Shown piece by piece: positions 54,621 to 62,648 of a stretch of 64,000 nt of DNA (position 1 is the stretch's first letter; each line of letters begins with the position of its first letter). Source of the stretch: Dehalococcoidia bacterium (GTDB lineage Bacteria; Chloroflexota; Dehalococcoidia; Tepidiformales; Tepidiformaceae). A program made the translations under genes and the position numbers. Under the pieces are notes generated by a model. The model was given only the letters and a program-made list of their open reading frames with translations. It was not told where the DNA came from and ran no database searches. The stretch is taken from contig JAJEIT010000013.1 in the NCBI GenBank assembly GCA_022827945.1, positions 1 through 64,000 on the forward strand, written 5' to 3'.

Positions 54621-55316
54621 ATGTCCGGCTTTGATGGCGTCCGCGCCCTCACCTTCGACCTGTTTGGCACCGTGCTTGACCTCGGCGGCAGCCTCGAGCC
54701 GCCGCTCGGGCGCTGGTTCGCCGAACGCGGCCTAGACGTCGATCCCGCGGCGTTCTGGGCGCAGTGGCGCGCCCGCCAGCGCATCGAGCAGTACCAGGAC
54801 AACATCCTGCTGCTCGGCCACAGTGGCTACCTCGAGACCTGCCGCCGCGCCCTCCGCTACGTCCTCCGGCTCAACCGCATCGACTTCGACGATGGCGCGG
54901 ACGACGAGATCATGGCCTTCTGGCAGAACCTGGAGCCCTTTCCCGAGGTGCTTCCCGCCCTTCATCGGCTCAAGGAGCGTTACGACCTCGTCGCCCTCTC
55001 CAACGGGAACCCCCACTTCCTTGAGCACCTCGCCACAAATCGCATCGGCTGGGACTTCGACGCCATCATCTCCGTCTCCGAGGTGGGTGCGTTCAAGCCA
55101 AGCCCCGCCGTCTACCGCCACGCTGCCACGAGGCTGGGCCTTGAACCGGCCGAATGCCTGATGGTCTCCGCCAACTCCTTCGATGTGCTCGGCGCCCGCG
55201 CCTGCGGCTTCCGCGCCGCCTTCGTGAACCGTGGCAACCTGCCATACGAGGACTCGCCCCTCCGGCCCGACCCCACCGTCCCCGACTTCACCGCGCTCGC
55301 CGGCGCCCTCCTCTGA
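54621..55316 (+). CDS. HAD-family hydrolase, 2-haloacid dehalogenase type
   Basis: 231 aa from ATG 54621. The nucleophile Asp is in TFDLFGTVLDL, the second motif in LSNGNPHFL, the Lys in AFKPSPAVYR and the acidic motif in SANSFDVLGARACGF. The overall layout matches type-II L-2-haloacid dehalogenases, which replace halide by hydroxyl. Phosphatase activity is an alternative, as HAD relatives are hard to separate. Its neighbour is a CoA-transferase. Confidence 0.82.
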   Translation: MSGFDGVRALTFDLFGTVLDLGGSLEPPLGRWFAERGLDVDPAAFWAQWRARQRIEQYQDNILLLGHSGYLETCRRALRYVLRLNRIDFDDGADDEIMAFWQNLEPFPEVLPALHRLKERYDLVALSNGNPHFLEHLATNRIGWDFDAIISVSEVGAFKPSPAVYRHAATRLGLEPAECLMVSANSFDVLGARACGFRAAFVNRGNLPYEDSPLRPDPTVPDFTALAGALL

Positions 55317-55351
55317 CACCCGCAAGGCTCGCGGATGCAGCGTCCGTCGCG

Positions 55352-55357
55352 TACGGT
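55352..55357 (+). promoter_or_regulatory. -10 element for leaderless CoA-transferase mRNA (TACGGT)
   Basis: TACGGT is 7 nt from GTG 55365. It supports the start at 55365 over an in-frame ATG at 55335. Confidence 0.45.
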
Positions 55358-55364
55358 GCGGGCC

Positions 55365-56696
55365 GTGAGCGTTCCCCTGCCCCTCGAAGGCGTTCGCGTC
55401 GTCGACCTCACAGGCGTGTGGGCCGGATCCTTCTCGACGGCGATCCTCGGCGACCTCGGAGCCGAAGTGCTCAAGGCCGAGAACCAGTACGTGTGGCAGC
55501 CGCTCACCCGCGGATCCCGCGCCCGCCCCACGCTCGAAGAGGTCAAGAACTACCCCAGCACGATCTGCTTCCCCAACAACGATCCCGGAAGCCGCTCCTG
55601 GAACTACTGCTCCCTCTTCGTCGGCATGTTCCGCAACAAGCGCAGCTTCACCGTTGACCTCCGCCGCCCCGAGGGCCGCGAGATCCTCGGGCGCGTCATC
55701 GCACAGTCGGATGTCGTCATCGAGAACAGCCTCGCCGGCACGATGGAGAAGCTCGGCATCACCTACGAATGGCTGCGCGAGCAGCGCGACGACATCATCT
55801 TCGTGCGCGCCTCCGGCTACGGCTTGAGCGGCGACTACGCCGACGCCCGCACCCTCGGCATCCACCTCGAAAGCGTCATGGGGCACCAGATGCTGCGCGG
55901 CTACGAGGGCGAGGACCCGATCATCGGCCTCTTCGCTGCCGACTATGTGAGCGGAACCCAGATCGCGCTCTCCGTCCTCTTCGCCCTGTGGCACCGGAAC
56001 AACACGGGCGAAGGGCAGCTCATCGAGCTTGCCCAGTCCGAAAACGCCGTCGCCATGTTCTCCCACGCGTACCTTGACTACGCGCTCACCGGCAACGTGC
56101 AGCGCGCCATCGGGAACCGGTCCATCTACGCCGCCGACGGTGTCGCCCCCTGTGGCGTCTACCCCTGCATCCCCGCCGGCCACGGTGGCGAGGGCGACGA
56201 TTGCTGGATCGCCGTCACCGTTACCACGGACGAAGAGTGGGAGGCCCTCCGCGCCGTCATGGGCGACCCCGACTGGGCCGCGGACGCCGAGCTCGCAACG
56301 GGCAAGGGCCGTGCCGCCAGGCAAGACCTCCTCGATGAGAACCTCGCCCGTTGGACGTCGGGCTTCGAGGACGAGGCGCTCTTCCACCGACTGCAGGAAG
56401 CGGGTGTGCCCACTGCCCCCGTTCTCCACTCGTGGCGCGTGCTCGCCGACCCGCACGTGCAGTCCCGCGGCCTCTACCAGGCCTGCGAGATAGAGGACGA
56501 CATCGGCGAGTACGTCTACCCCGGACCCCTCTACCGGCTGCCCGCCTCCGAGGGCGGCATCCGCCGCCCACCCGTCGCCCTCGGCCAGGACAACGACTAC
56601 GTTTACCGCGAGGTGCTGGGCGTCTCCGACGCGGAGTACGCCCGCCTTGTCGCCGCGGGCCACATCGCCACCGAGTACGACGAGTCCGTCCGCTGA
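55365..56696 (+). CDS. CoA-transferase family III (CaiB/BaiF-type)
   Basis: 443 aa from GTG 55365. The N-terminus LEGVRVVDLTGVWAGSFSTA and GDLGAEVLKAEN, then the catalytic Asp region (FTVDLRRPEGREILG) and GQLIELAQSENAV, follow the family. These enzymes move CoA between carboxylic acids. The acid is not predictable; with the haloacid dehalogenase upstream a catabolic role is possible but unproven. Confidence 0.88.
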   Translation: MSVPLPLEGVRVVDLTGVWAGSFSTAILGDLGAEVLKAENQYVWQPLTRGSRARPTLEEVKNYPSTICFPNNDPGSRSWNYCSLFVGMFRNKRSFTVDLRRPEGREILGRVIAQSDVVIENSLAGTMEKLGITYEWLREQRDDIIFVRASGYGLSGDYADARTLGIHLESVMGHQMLRGYEGEDPIIGLFAADYVSGTQIALSVLFALWHRNNTGEGQLIELAQSENAVAMFSHAYLDYALTGNVQRAIGNRSIYAADGVAPCGVYPCIPAGHGGEGDDCWIAVTVTTDEEWEALRAVMGDPDWAADAELATGKGRAARQDLLDENLARWTSGFEDEALFHRLQEAGVPTAPVLHSWRVLADPHVQSRGLYQACEIEDDIGEYVYPGPLYRLPASEGGIRRPPVALGQDNDYVYREVLGVSDAEYARLVAAGHIATEYDESVR

Positions 56697-56724
56697 CACC
56701 AGCCGCCCGATCACATCCCGCCCG

Positions 56725-56730
56725 TATACT
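56725..56730 (+). promoter_or_regulatory. Probable -10 element of the aquaporin gene (TATACT)
   Basis: TATACT lies 27 bp before the start GTG, with a GGAGG ribosome site (56744-56748) between them. This gene is therefore not leaderless. Confidence 0.5.
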
Positions 56731-56757
56731 CCGCCGCCGCACCGGAGGTGCGTGACC

Positions 56758-57504
56758 GTGCCCGAGAACAGCCTCTGGAAGACCGTGACCGGCGCCGACC
56801 TTGACCGCGCCTGGCGCCACGACCGCCCCACCGTCGCCGCCACCCTCGTCTCCGAGGTGCTCGGCACCTTCGCCCTCGTGTTCTTCAGCGCCGGCGCGGT
56901 CGCGGTCGATGCGGCCAGCGGTGGTGGTGTGACACCAGTCGGAGCGGGACTCGTGGCCGGCCTGATCGTCGTCGCTGTGATCTTCGCCCTGGGCCACGTT
57001 TCCGGCGCGCACATCAACCCGGTCGTCACCCTCGCCTTCCGCCTCGCGGGGCGAGTCGGCTCCCTGCGGGCGGCTGCCTACGTGGTCGCACAGCTCACGG
57101 GCAGCGTGCTTGCCGGCCTCGCCATCGTCGCCATCGTTGGCGATGCCGGAGACGCCGGCGCGACGGCTCCAAGAATCGGAGGCGTCGATGCCGCCCTCCT
57201 CGCCGAGATCATCCTCACGTTCTTCCTCGCCCTCACGATCATGGGCGTCGCAACCGACGAGCGCGCCCAGGGCGCCTTCGCCGCCATCGCGGTTGGCTCC
57301 TATGTCGGGCTCGCCATCCTCGCGTGGGGCCCGGTCGGGAACGCCTCCATGAATCCCGCCCGCTCCCTCGGCCCCGCCATCTTCGGGTCGGAGTGGAGCG
57401 CGCACTGGATCTACTGGGTCGGCCCGATCGTCGGGTCCACCCTCGGCGTGCTGGCCTACTCGCTCCTGCGGGCACGCCGTGCTCCCGGCACCGGCTCGTC
57501 ATAA
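56758..57504 (+). CDS. Aquaporin/glycerol-facilitator family protein
   Basis: 248 aa from GTG 56758, with GGAGG 9 nt upstream. Six membrane segments are visible. The two channel half-helices carry HINPVVT (NPV, not NPA) and SMNPARSLGP (NPA with the Arg of the selectivity filter). The NPV change in the first loop is seen in some MIPs and may alter selectivity. It carries water or small neutral solutes; the substrate is uncertain. Confidence 0.9.
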   Translation: MPENSLWKTVTGADLDRAWRHDRPTVAATLVSEVLGTFALVFFSAGAVAVDAASGGGVTPVGAGLVAGLIVVAVIFALGHVSGAHINPVVTLAFRLAGRVGSLRAAAYVVAQLTGSVLAGLAIVAIVGDAGDAGATAPRIGGVDAALLAEIILTFFLALTIMGVATDERAQGAFAAIAVGSYVGLAILAWGPVGNASMNPARSLGPAIFGSEWSAHWIYWVGPIVGSTLGVLAYSLLRARRAPGTGSS

Positions 57505-57530
57505 CGCGAACGGGTCGCGGCGCGAGGGGC

Positions 57531-57536
57531 TATCCT
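57531..57536 (+). promoter_or_regulatory. -10 element of methyltransferase operon (TATCCT)
   Basis: TATCCT is 9 nt from ATG 57546, leaving a leader of only two or three bases. Confidence 0.45.
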
Positions 57537-57545
57537 GCTCGCACG

Positions 57546-58391
57546 ATGACCGCCCTTGAGCGCTACCAGGCCCTGATCGACGCCAGGACCGAGCAACGCC
57601 GCGTGCTCGATCTCGATGCACTCACCTCCGATCGCTGGAGCAAGCACGCCCCCTCCTATCGCTTCGACCCCCACCGCCCCCTCGACGCCAACCTTGCCGA
57701 GATCGCGGCGCTCATCCGCGCCGACGACCACGTCGTCGATGTCGGCGGCGGCGCAGGGCGCGTCGGCTTGCCGCTCGCGCTCCGCTGCCGCGCACTGACC
57801 AACGCCGAGCCCGCGCCAGGCATGGGCGAGCAGTTCCTTGCCTCGGCGGAGGAGGCCGGGATCACCAACGCCACTCTCCTCCAGGCCCCTTGGCTCGAGG
57901 CCGATGTCGAGGGCGACTTCGTCATCAGCGTCGATGTTGTCTATTTCGTCCGCGAGATCGATGAGTTCGTCCTTAAGCTCGACCGGGCTGCCTCGCGCCG
58001 CGCCGCCATCTGGATTTGGAGCCCCACGCCGCCCGCCCGCAACGCCCGCCTCTTCCGGATCGCCCACGACGTGGAGCTGGTGCGCTCCCCCGACCACCGC
58101 GAGCTGCTCCCCGTCATGTGGGAAGCCGGCCTCCTCCCCGAGGCTCGCCTGCTGCCCGAGCCCTTCACCTGGCCCGAGCGCGCCGCCTTCCCCACCAACG
58201 AGGAGGAGGCCATCTCCTTCGCCCTGGAGGATGTCGAGGCAACCGATGCCCCCGGAGCGGCGGAGCGGGTGGCCGCCGTCCTCGACGATCTGTACACGCG
58301 GGGTCCCGATGGCGAGTGGCTTCCCAACTGGCGACCGCCCCTGCAGGGCCTGCTCATCACCTGGGAGACCGGTGGTGCTGACACCCGCTGA
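57546..58391 (+). CDS. SAM-dependent methyltransferase
   Basis: 281 aa from ATG 57546. Motif I is VVDVGGGAGRVGLPLA, followed by the acidic residue in TNAEPAPG and DFVISVDVVYFVREID. The class-I fold is clear but the substrate is not. It overlaps the TIM-barrel gene by about 20 bp. Confidence 0.8.
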   Translation: MTALERYQALIDARTEQRRVLDLDALTSDRWSKHAPSYRFDPHRPLDANLAEIAALIRADDHVVDVGGGAGRVGLPLALRCRALTNAEPAPGMGEQFLASAEEAGITNATLLQAPWLEADVEGDFVISVDVVYFVREIDEFVLKLDRAASRRAAIWIWSPTPPARNARLFRIAHDVELVRSPDHRELLPVMWEAGLLPEARLLPEPFTWPERAAFPTNEEEAISFALEDVEATDAPGAAERVAAVLDDLYTRGPDGEWLPNWRPPLQGLLITWETGGADTR

Positions 58392-59196
58392 CCTCGTCCT
58401 CTGCCTGGGAGCAGTCGCCACGGCGCCCTTCGCGGAGCGCGTGCGTGCCGCCCGGGCTAGCGGCTTCGCCGGCCTCTCCATGTGGATGTCGCACTACGAC
58501 GAGGCCCGCGACGAGGGCCTCTCGAACGCCGAAATGCGCGCCATCCTCGACCGCGAAGGGGTCGTCCTCGCGATGCTGGAGTACATCACCGCCTGGGCCG
58601 AAGGCCCGGACAACCGTGACGCGATCGAAGAAGAGACGGCGCGCATCTGCGGGATCGCCGAGGAGCTTGGGTCCGACACCGTGCTCGCCGTGACGATGGA
58701 GCCCGCCGCCGACTCCGCCGCGGCAGCGGAAGGTCTGGCCATCGCCTGCGATGTCGCCGCGCGCTACGGACAGCGCCTCGGTGTCGAGTTCCTGCCCTGG
58801 ACGGGCATCCCCAACCTCGCCACCGCCTGGCCCATCGTCCGCGAGGCCGACCGCGCCAACGCCGGCCTCGTCCTCGACGCCTGGCACTGGTTCCGCTCCG
58901 GCCCCGACCCGGACCTGCTGCGTACCATCCCCGGCGAGAAGGTCATCCACCTCCAGATCAGCGACGCCCCCGTCGAGGCTGCTCCCAACGTCGTCGAGGA
59001 GACGATCGGGCACCGCCTCCTCCCCGGCCACGGCGACATCGATCTCCTCGGCCTCCTCCGCATCCTCGACGACATCGGCAGGCAGGGCCCCACCGCCGTC
59101 GAGGTCTTCAGCGACTGGCTGCGCAGCCACCCCATCCACGAGGGCGCGCGCCTCGCCTCCGAGGCCGCGCGCTCCGTGCTCACCGCCGCCCGATGA
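58372..59196 (+). CDS. TIM-barrel sugar phosphate isomerase/epimerase family protein
   Basis: 274 aa from GTG 58372 (GTG 58375 is equally possible). The AP-endonuclease-2/xylose-isomerase-like barrel has RAARASGFAGLSMWMSHYDE, LGVEFLPWTGIPN, GLVLDAWHWFRSG, IHLQISDAPV and the metal-site PGHGDIDLLGLL. Several enzymes share this fold (isomerases, epimerases, dehydratases). It overlaps both neighbours, so it acts in their pathway. Confidence 0.8.
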   Translation: MVLTPADLVLCLGAVATAPFAERVRAARASGFAGLSMWMSHYDEARDEGLSNAEMRAILDREGVVLAMLEYITAWAEGPDNRDAIEEETARICGIAEELGSDTVLAVTMEPAADSAAAAEGLAIACDVAARYGQRLGVEFLPWTGIPNLATAWPIVREADRANAGLVLDAWHWFRSGPDPDLLRTIPGEKVIHLQISDAPVEAAPNVVEETIGHRLLPGHGDIDLLGLLRILDDIGRQGPTAVEVFSDWLRSHPIHEGARLASEAARSVLTAAR

Positions 59197-59510
59197 CCGG
59201 TGGCGACCTCCTGGCGGATTTGCCCGACGACCTCCCCGAGGAGTTGGTCGAAACCATCGCCGAGAGCGGCACTGTCCGCATCGAGCGCATCGTCTCGATC
59301 GGTCATGCCTCCCCCGAGGGCTTCTGGTACGACCAGGCCCGGCCCGAGTTCGTGCTGGTCGTGCAGGGTCGCGCCCGCCTCGAATTTGACGACGGCGAGT
59401 CGCTCGATCTGGAGCCCGGCGCGTGGGCCGACATCCCCGCCCACCGCCGCCACCGCGTCGCCTGGACTTCTCCCGACGAGCCCACCGTCTGGCTCGCGAT
59501 CCACTACTGA
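59193..59510 (+). CDS. Cupin-domain protein
   Basis: 105 aa; one cupin core with EFVLVVQGRARLEFDDGESL and PGAWADIPAHRRHRVAWTS. One His of the second motif (HRRHRV) is retained. It may bind a metal or serve as a sugar sensor. Overlaps the TIM-barrel gene by 4 bp (ATGA), so the three genes form one operon. Substrate unknown. Confidence 0.78.
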   Translation: MTGGDLLADLPDDLPEELVETIAESGTVRIERIVSIGHASPEGFWYDQARPEFVLVVQGRARLEFDDGESLDLEPGAWADIPAHRRHRVAWTSPDEPTVWLAIHY

Positions 59511-59567
59511 CGCCTCGGGCTTGCCCGTTAACAGCCGACCTGAAACGCTGGATGTGCAGCATTCTCG

Positions 59568-59680
59568 CTGTCGCCAAATCCCCTCCGGGGGAGCGGGGGA
59601 CCCGCCACATTCAGGGGCGTACCGCGAAAGCGGACGGCACCTCCAGTCGTAGCCCGACAGCTAACCCCGCCGGCGTGGGA
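59568..59680 (+). ncRNA. Cyclic-di-AMP riboswitch (ydaO-yuaA type)
   Basis: The aptamer blocks appear in order: TCGCCAAATCCCC, GGGGGAGCGGGGGACCC, CCGCGAAAGCGG, and GCCCGACAGCTAACCCCG ending in GGCG, which pairs with CGCC at the start (P1). These match the conserved core of ydaO-yuaA riboswitches. Such RNAs usually turn genes off when cyclic di-AMP is high. After it, GAGGGACC can pair with GGTCTCTC (about 59679-59703) as a possible expression platform. The first downstream ORF is a 64-aa gene at 59839, followed by a terminator-like hairpin and dnaX. Confidence 0.85.
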
Positions 59681-59838
59681 GGGACCTCAAGTGGGGGTCT
59701 CTCGATCGCTTCGATTCCGCTTCGAGCGAACGCCCAGACCCGAAACGACCGTATGCAGTCGCGCGTCCCCCACGACGCCGCCTGGCCGTGCTCCCGTGGC
59801 GGGAGCATCGCCGCCATTGCTCAGACGGAGGTGAATCT

Positions 59839-60033
59839 GTGATTGAGCATGAACTGGTCCGGTCGGTCCTTCTGGAGCGTCTCATCAAGGCGAACTCGCC
59901 CGAGGTGCGATTCCGCAAGGAGTGGCAAGACCGCCGGGACTCGGCCATCGAGGCCCCCATCAGCGTCCTTCGGGCGGATCCGACCCCCGTCGATCGCTTC
60001 CTCAACGGGAAGGAGATCGAGCGGGCGGCCTAA
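59839..60033 (+). CDS. Small hypothetical protein under the cyclic-di-AMP riboswitch (64 aa)
   Basis: GTG 59839 has GGAGGT about 6 nt upstream. The product is basic and helical (LVRSVLLERLIKANSPEVRF, then RADPTPVDRFLNGKEIERAA). No signal peptide, membrane segment or known domain is visible. It is the first credible ORF after the riboswitch, which in other bacteria controls cell-wall hydrolases and potassium transporters. It may be a small regulator, or a remnant of a longer gene. Confidence 0.5.
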   Translation: MIEHELVRSVLLERLIKANSPEVRFRKEWQDRRDSAIEAPISVLRADPTPVDRFLNGKEIERAA

Positions 60034-60090
60034 CGCCGTCACGCGGGGTCCGGCCCCCGGGGCGGGACTCCGGTCTGGGTGGAAACACGG

Positions 60091-60114
60091 GGCGGGAGCC
60101 AGTCGGCTCCCGCC
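60091..60114 (+). terminator. Strong hairpin, probable terminator before dnaX
   Basis: A perfect 10-bp stem, GGCGGGAGCC and GGCTCCCGCC, with loop AGTC follows the 64-aa ORF by 57 bp. It lacks a clear U tract (TTCGTG), so it may be leaky. Confidence 0.6.
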
Positions 60115-60143
60115 TTCGTGATCCCATGGGCGAAAATCCGTTC

Positions 60144-60149
60144 TATACT
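60144..60149 (+). promoter_or_regulatory. Probable -10 element of the dnaX operon (TATACT)
   Basis: TATACT lies 36 bp before the start GTG; a second hexamer, TATCCT, is at 60161-60166. GGGAGGG follows as the ribosome site. No convincing -35. Confidence 0.5.
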
Positions 60150-60185
60150 CTGCGGACAACTATCCTCACTTGTCCGGGAGGGACG

Positions 60186-61664
60186 GTGCTCTACGGGAAG
60201 TGGCGCCCACGTGGTTTCGAAGAGGTGGTCGGCCAGGACCACGTCGTCGAGACGCTTCGCAACGCTCTCGCGACCGACAAGGTCGCCCACGCCTACCTCT
60301 TCGCCGGGCCCCGCGGCACCGGCAAGACCACCACCGCCCGCATCCTCGCCAAGGCCGTCAACTGCGGCGAGCTCTCCGATGGCGAGCCCTGCAACAAGTG
60401 CCGTTCCTGCGAGGCCATCAACCGCGGCGCCGCCCTCGACCTGATCGAGATGGACGCCGCCAGCAACCGCGGTATCGACGACGTCCGCGAGCTGCGCGAC
60501 AAGATCGCCTTCGCCCCAAGCGACCTCCAGCGGAAGGTGTACCTCCTCGACGAGGTTCACATGCTCACGACCGGCGCCTTCAACGCCCTCCTCAAGACGC
60601 TTGAGGAGCCGCCGCCTCACGCCATCTTCATCCTCGCCACCACCGAGCTGCACGAGATTCCCGCCACCATCACCTCCCGCTGCCAGCGCTTCGACTTCCG
60701 CCGCATCCCCCTCGTGGCCATGGTCGAGCGCCTTCGCCTTATCGCCGAGAAGGAGGGTTACAGCGTCCCCGACGAAGCGCTGCTCGCCATCGCCGACGAG
60801 GGGCGGGGCGCCCTCCGCGACGCCATCACCCTGCTCGAGCAGATTGCCTCGATGTACGGCCCCTCCCCGAGCACCGACGAGGTGCTCGAATCCCTCGGCC
60901 TCGTGCGCGACGAGCGCACGGAGAAGCTCGCCGCCGCCCTCACCGAACGCGACCTCGGCGCCTCCCTTGAGATCGCCCGCGAGGTCGCCGGCGACGGACT
61001 CGACATCGCCCGCTTCACCCGCGAGACCATCGACACCCTGCGCGAGCGCCTGCTCGCCGCCGCCCGCGACCGCACGCCCGAGGTTGGTGTCCTGACGCAC
61101 GCCGTCGCCGAGCTCGCCGGCGCCGACTTCCGCCGCGACCCCGGCAGCCCCGTGCCTCTTGAGGTCGCCTGCGCGGCCGCCGTGCTCGGTCCCGCCCAGC
61201 CGCCGGCTGCCCCCGCCGCACCGGACGCCCAGTCCGCTCAAGGCGGCCAGCAACCCCAGCGCCGCCCGCAGGGTCGCCGCCGCGAGCCCCGCGAAGAGAC
61301 CCGCGAGGAGAGTTTCCTCCGCGAGCTCTACGAGCGCTGCAGGATGACGCAGCCGGCGCTTGCCGCCTGGCTCAACGGCTCTTGCGAGGTGCGCGCCATC
61401 ACCGACAAGGTGCTTCAGCTCGGTTTCTATCACCCCATCCACATGCAGAAGATCGCAAACGACGGCCGCACCCTCGTCGAGCAGAAGGCGGAGGAGCTGT
61501 TGGGGCACCCCGTCACCCTCCTCGTCGAGCGGATCGAGCGCCGGGCGCCCGCCAGCCGTCCGGCAAAGGGCGGACACCTGGCGGCTGCTGCCCGCGAACT
61601 GGGCGCGAAGCCCGTAGAGTCGGGGCCCCCTCCACGCCCGCAGCCCCCCGAGGAGGACTCCTGA
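60186..61664 (+). CDS. dnaX: DNA polymerase III subunit gamma/tau
   Basis: 492 aa from GTG 60186, with GGGAGGG upstream. The clamp-loader ATPase has Walker A GPRGTGKTTTAR, zinc cysteines around CGELSDGEPCNKCRSC and Walker B VYLLDEVHML. A Pro/Ala/Gln linker then leads to the tau C-terminus. No A-rich slippery sequence for a gamma frameshift is visible. Its stop overlaps the ybaB start by one base. First gene of dnaX-ybaB-recR-recO. Confidence 0.95.
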   Translation: MLYGKWRPRGFEEVVGQDHVVETLRNALATDKVAHAYLFAGPRGTGKTTTARILAKAVNCGELSDGEPCNKCRSCEAINRGAALDLIEMDAASNRGIDDVRELRDKIAFAPSDLQRKVYLLDEVHMLTTGAFNALLKTLEEPPPHAIFILATTELHEIPATITSRCQRFDFRRIPLVAMVERLRLIAEKEGYSVPDEALLAIADEGRGALRDAITLLEQIASMYGPSPSTDEVLESLGLVRDERTEKLAAALTERDLGASLEIAREVAGDGLDIARFTRETIDTLRERLLAAARDRTPEVGVLTHAVAELAGADFRRDPGSPVPLEVACAAAVLGPAQPPAAPAAPDAQSAQGGQQPQRRPQGRRREPREETREESFLRELYERCRMTQPALAAWLNGSCEVRAITDKVLQLGFYHPIHMQKIANDGRTLVEQKAEELLGHPVTLLVERIERRAPASRPAKGGHLAAAARELGAKPVESGPPPRPQPPEEDS

Positions 61665-62035
61665 TGGCGAAGAGCAGCGGTCGGAATCGGTACATGCGCC
61701 GCGGTGGCGGCGGTGGCCAGCGTGGCCGTGGCGGCGCCCAGACCGGGCAGCTCGCCGAAGCCCAGGCGATGCTCCAGCGCGCCCAGGAGGAGCTTGCCGC
61801 CAAGACCGTCGAGGGCAGCGCCGGCGGCGGCGCCGTCCGCGTCACCATGAACGGCGAGCAGAAGGTCCAGGCCATCGCCATCGAGCCCGACGTGGTCGAC
61901 CCCGAGGACGTCGAGATGCTGGAGGACCTCGTCCTCGCCGCCATCCACGACGCCTCAGAGCGCGCCAACGCCCTCCAGGCCGATTCCCTCGGAATGCTCA
62001 CCGGCGGCCTCGACCTGCCGGGGCTCGGCGGCTGA
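61664..62035 (+). CDS. YbaB/EbfC nucleoid-associated protein with RGG-type N-terminus
   Basis: 123 aa. The C-terminal 90 residues are a standard YbaB: AQAMLQRAQEELAAKTVEGS, VTMNGEQKVQAIAIEPDVVD and LVLAAIHDASERANALQADS. YbaB binds DNA and works beside RecR. The first 25 residues, containing RNRYMRRGGGGGQRGRGG, are an unusual Arg/Gly-rich extension that could add nucleic-acid binding. It is between dnaX and recR as in many bacteria. Confidence 0.9.
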   Translation: MAKSSGRNRYMRRGGGGGQRGRGGAQTGQLAEAQAMLQRAQEELAAKTVEGSAGGGAVRVTMNGEQKVQAIAIEPDVVDPEDVEMLEDLVLAAIHDASERANALQADSLGMLTGGLDLPGLGG

Positions 62036-62041
62036 GCGGGC

Positions 62042-62647
62042 GTGCCCGAGGCAGGCGCGCCCGAGCCGATCGCCCGCCTGATCCAGGAGTTCTCGAAGCT
62101 CCCCGGGATCGGACCCAAGTCCGCCCAGCGGCTCGCCTACCACGTGCTTCGCGCCCCCGAGGATGACGCCCGCGCCCTCGCCCGCGCGCTCACCGACGTG
62201 AAGGAGCACGTCGTCCTTTGCGACACCTGCTTCAACATCACCGTCCGCAACCCCTGCACCCTCTGCGACGACGAGCAGCGCGACCGTTCGCTCGTCTGCG
62301 TGGTCGAGCAGCCCCTCGATGTGCTCGTCGTCGAGCGCACGGGCGGCTTCCGCGGCCTCTACCACGTCCTCCACGGCTCCCTGAACCCGATCGACGGCGT
62401 CGGTCCCGAGCAGCTCCGCATCCAGGAGCTGCTGCGGCGCGTCGAGGGGGGCGGGGTCGTCGAGGTGATCATGGCGACCAACCCCAGCCTTGAAGGCGAG
62501 GCCACCTCGATGTACGTCCAGCGCCTCCTCCAGCCCCTCGGGATTCGCGTCACCCGCCTCGCCCGCGGCCTCCCCAGCGGCGCCGACATCGAGTACATGG
62601 ACGACCTGACCCTCTCCCGCGCGCTCGAGGGGCGGCAGGAGCTGTAG
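62042..62647 (+). CDS. recR: Recombination mediator protein RecR
   Basis: 201 aa from GTG. The helix-hairpin-helix FSKLPGIGPKSAQRLAYHVL, the zinc finger CDTCFNITVRNPCTLC and the Toprim-like VVEQPLDVLVVERTGGFRGL are present. RecR with RecO loads RecA at gaps. 6 bp after ybaB and 1 bp before recO. Confidence 0.95.
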   Translation: MPEAGAPEPIARLIQEFSKLPGIGPKSAQRLAYHVLRAPEDDARALARALTDVKEHVVLCDTCFNITVRNPCTLCDDEQRDRSLVCVVEQPLDVLVVERTGGFRGLYHVLHGSLNPIDGVGPEQLRIQELLRRVEGGGVVEVIMATNPSLEGEATSMYVQRLLQPLGIRVTRLARGLPSGADIEYMDDLTLSRALEGRQEL

Positions 62648-62648
62648 C

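Noticed and set aside
59753-59842. 29-aa ORF between the riboswitch and the 64-aa gene
   Set aside because: No ribosome site, low-complexity product, and it overlaps the GTG start of the 64-aa gene. A leader peptide cannot be ruled out, but nothing supports one.
59511-60185. SRP RNA, expected near dnaX in some bacteria
   Set aside because: The conserved SRP loop with a GGAAGG...AGCAG pattern was not found; the conserved blocks match the cyclic-di-AMP riboswitch instead.
60186-61664. Programmed frameshift producing a gamma form of DnaX
   Set aside because: No A- or T-rich slippery heptamer is visible and the C-terminal tau region is continuous.
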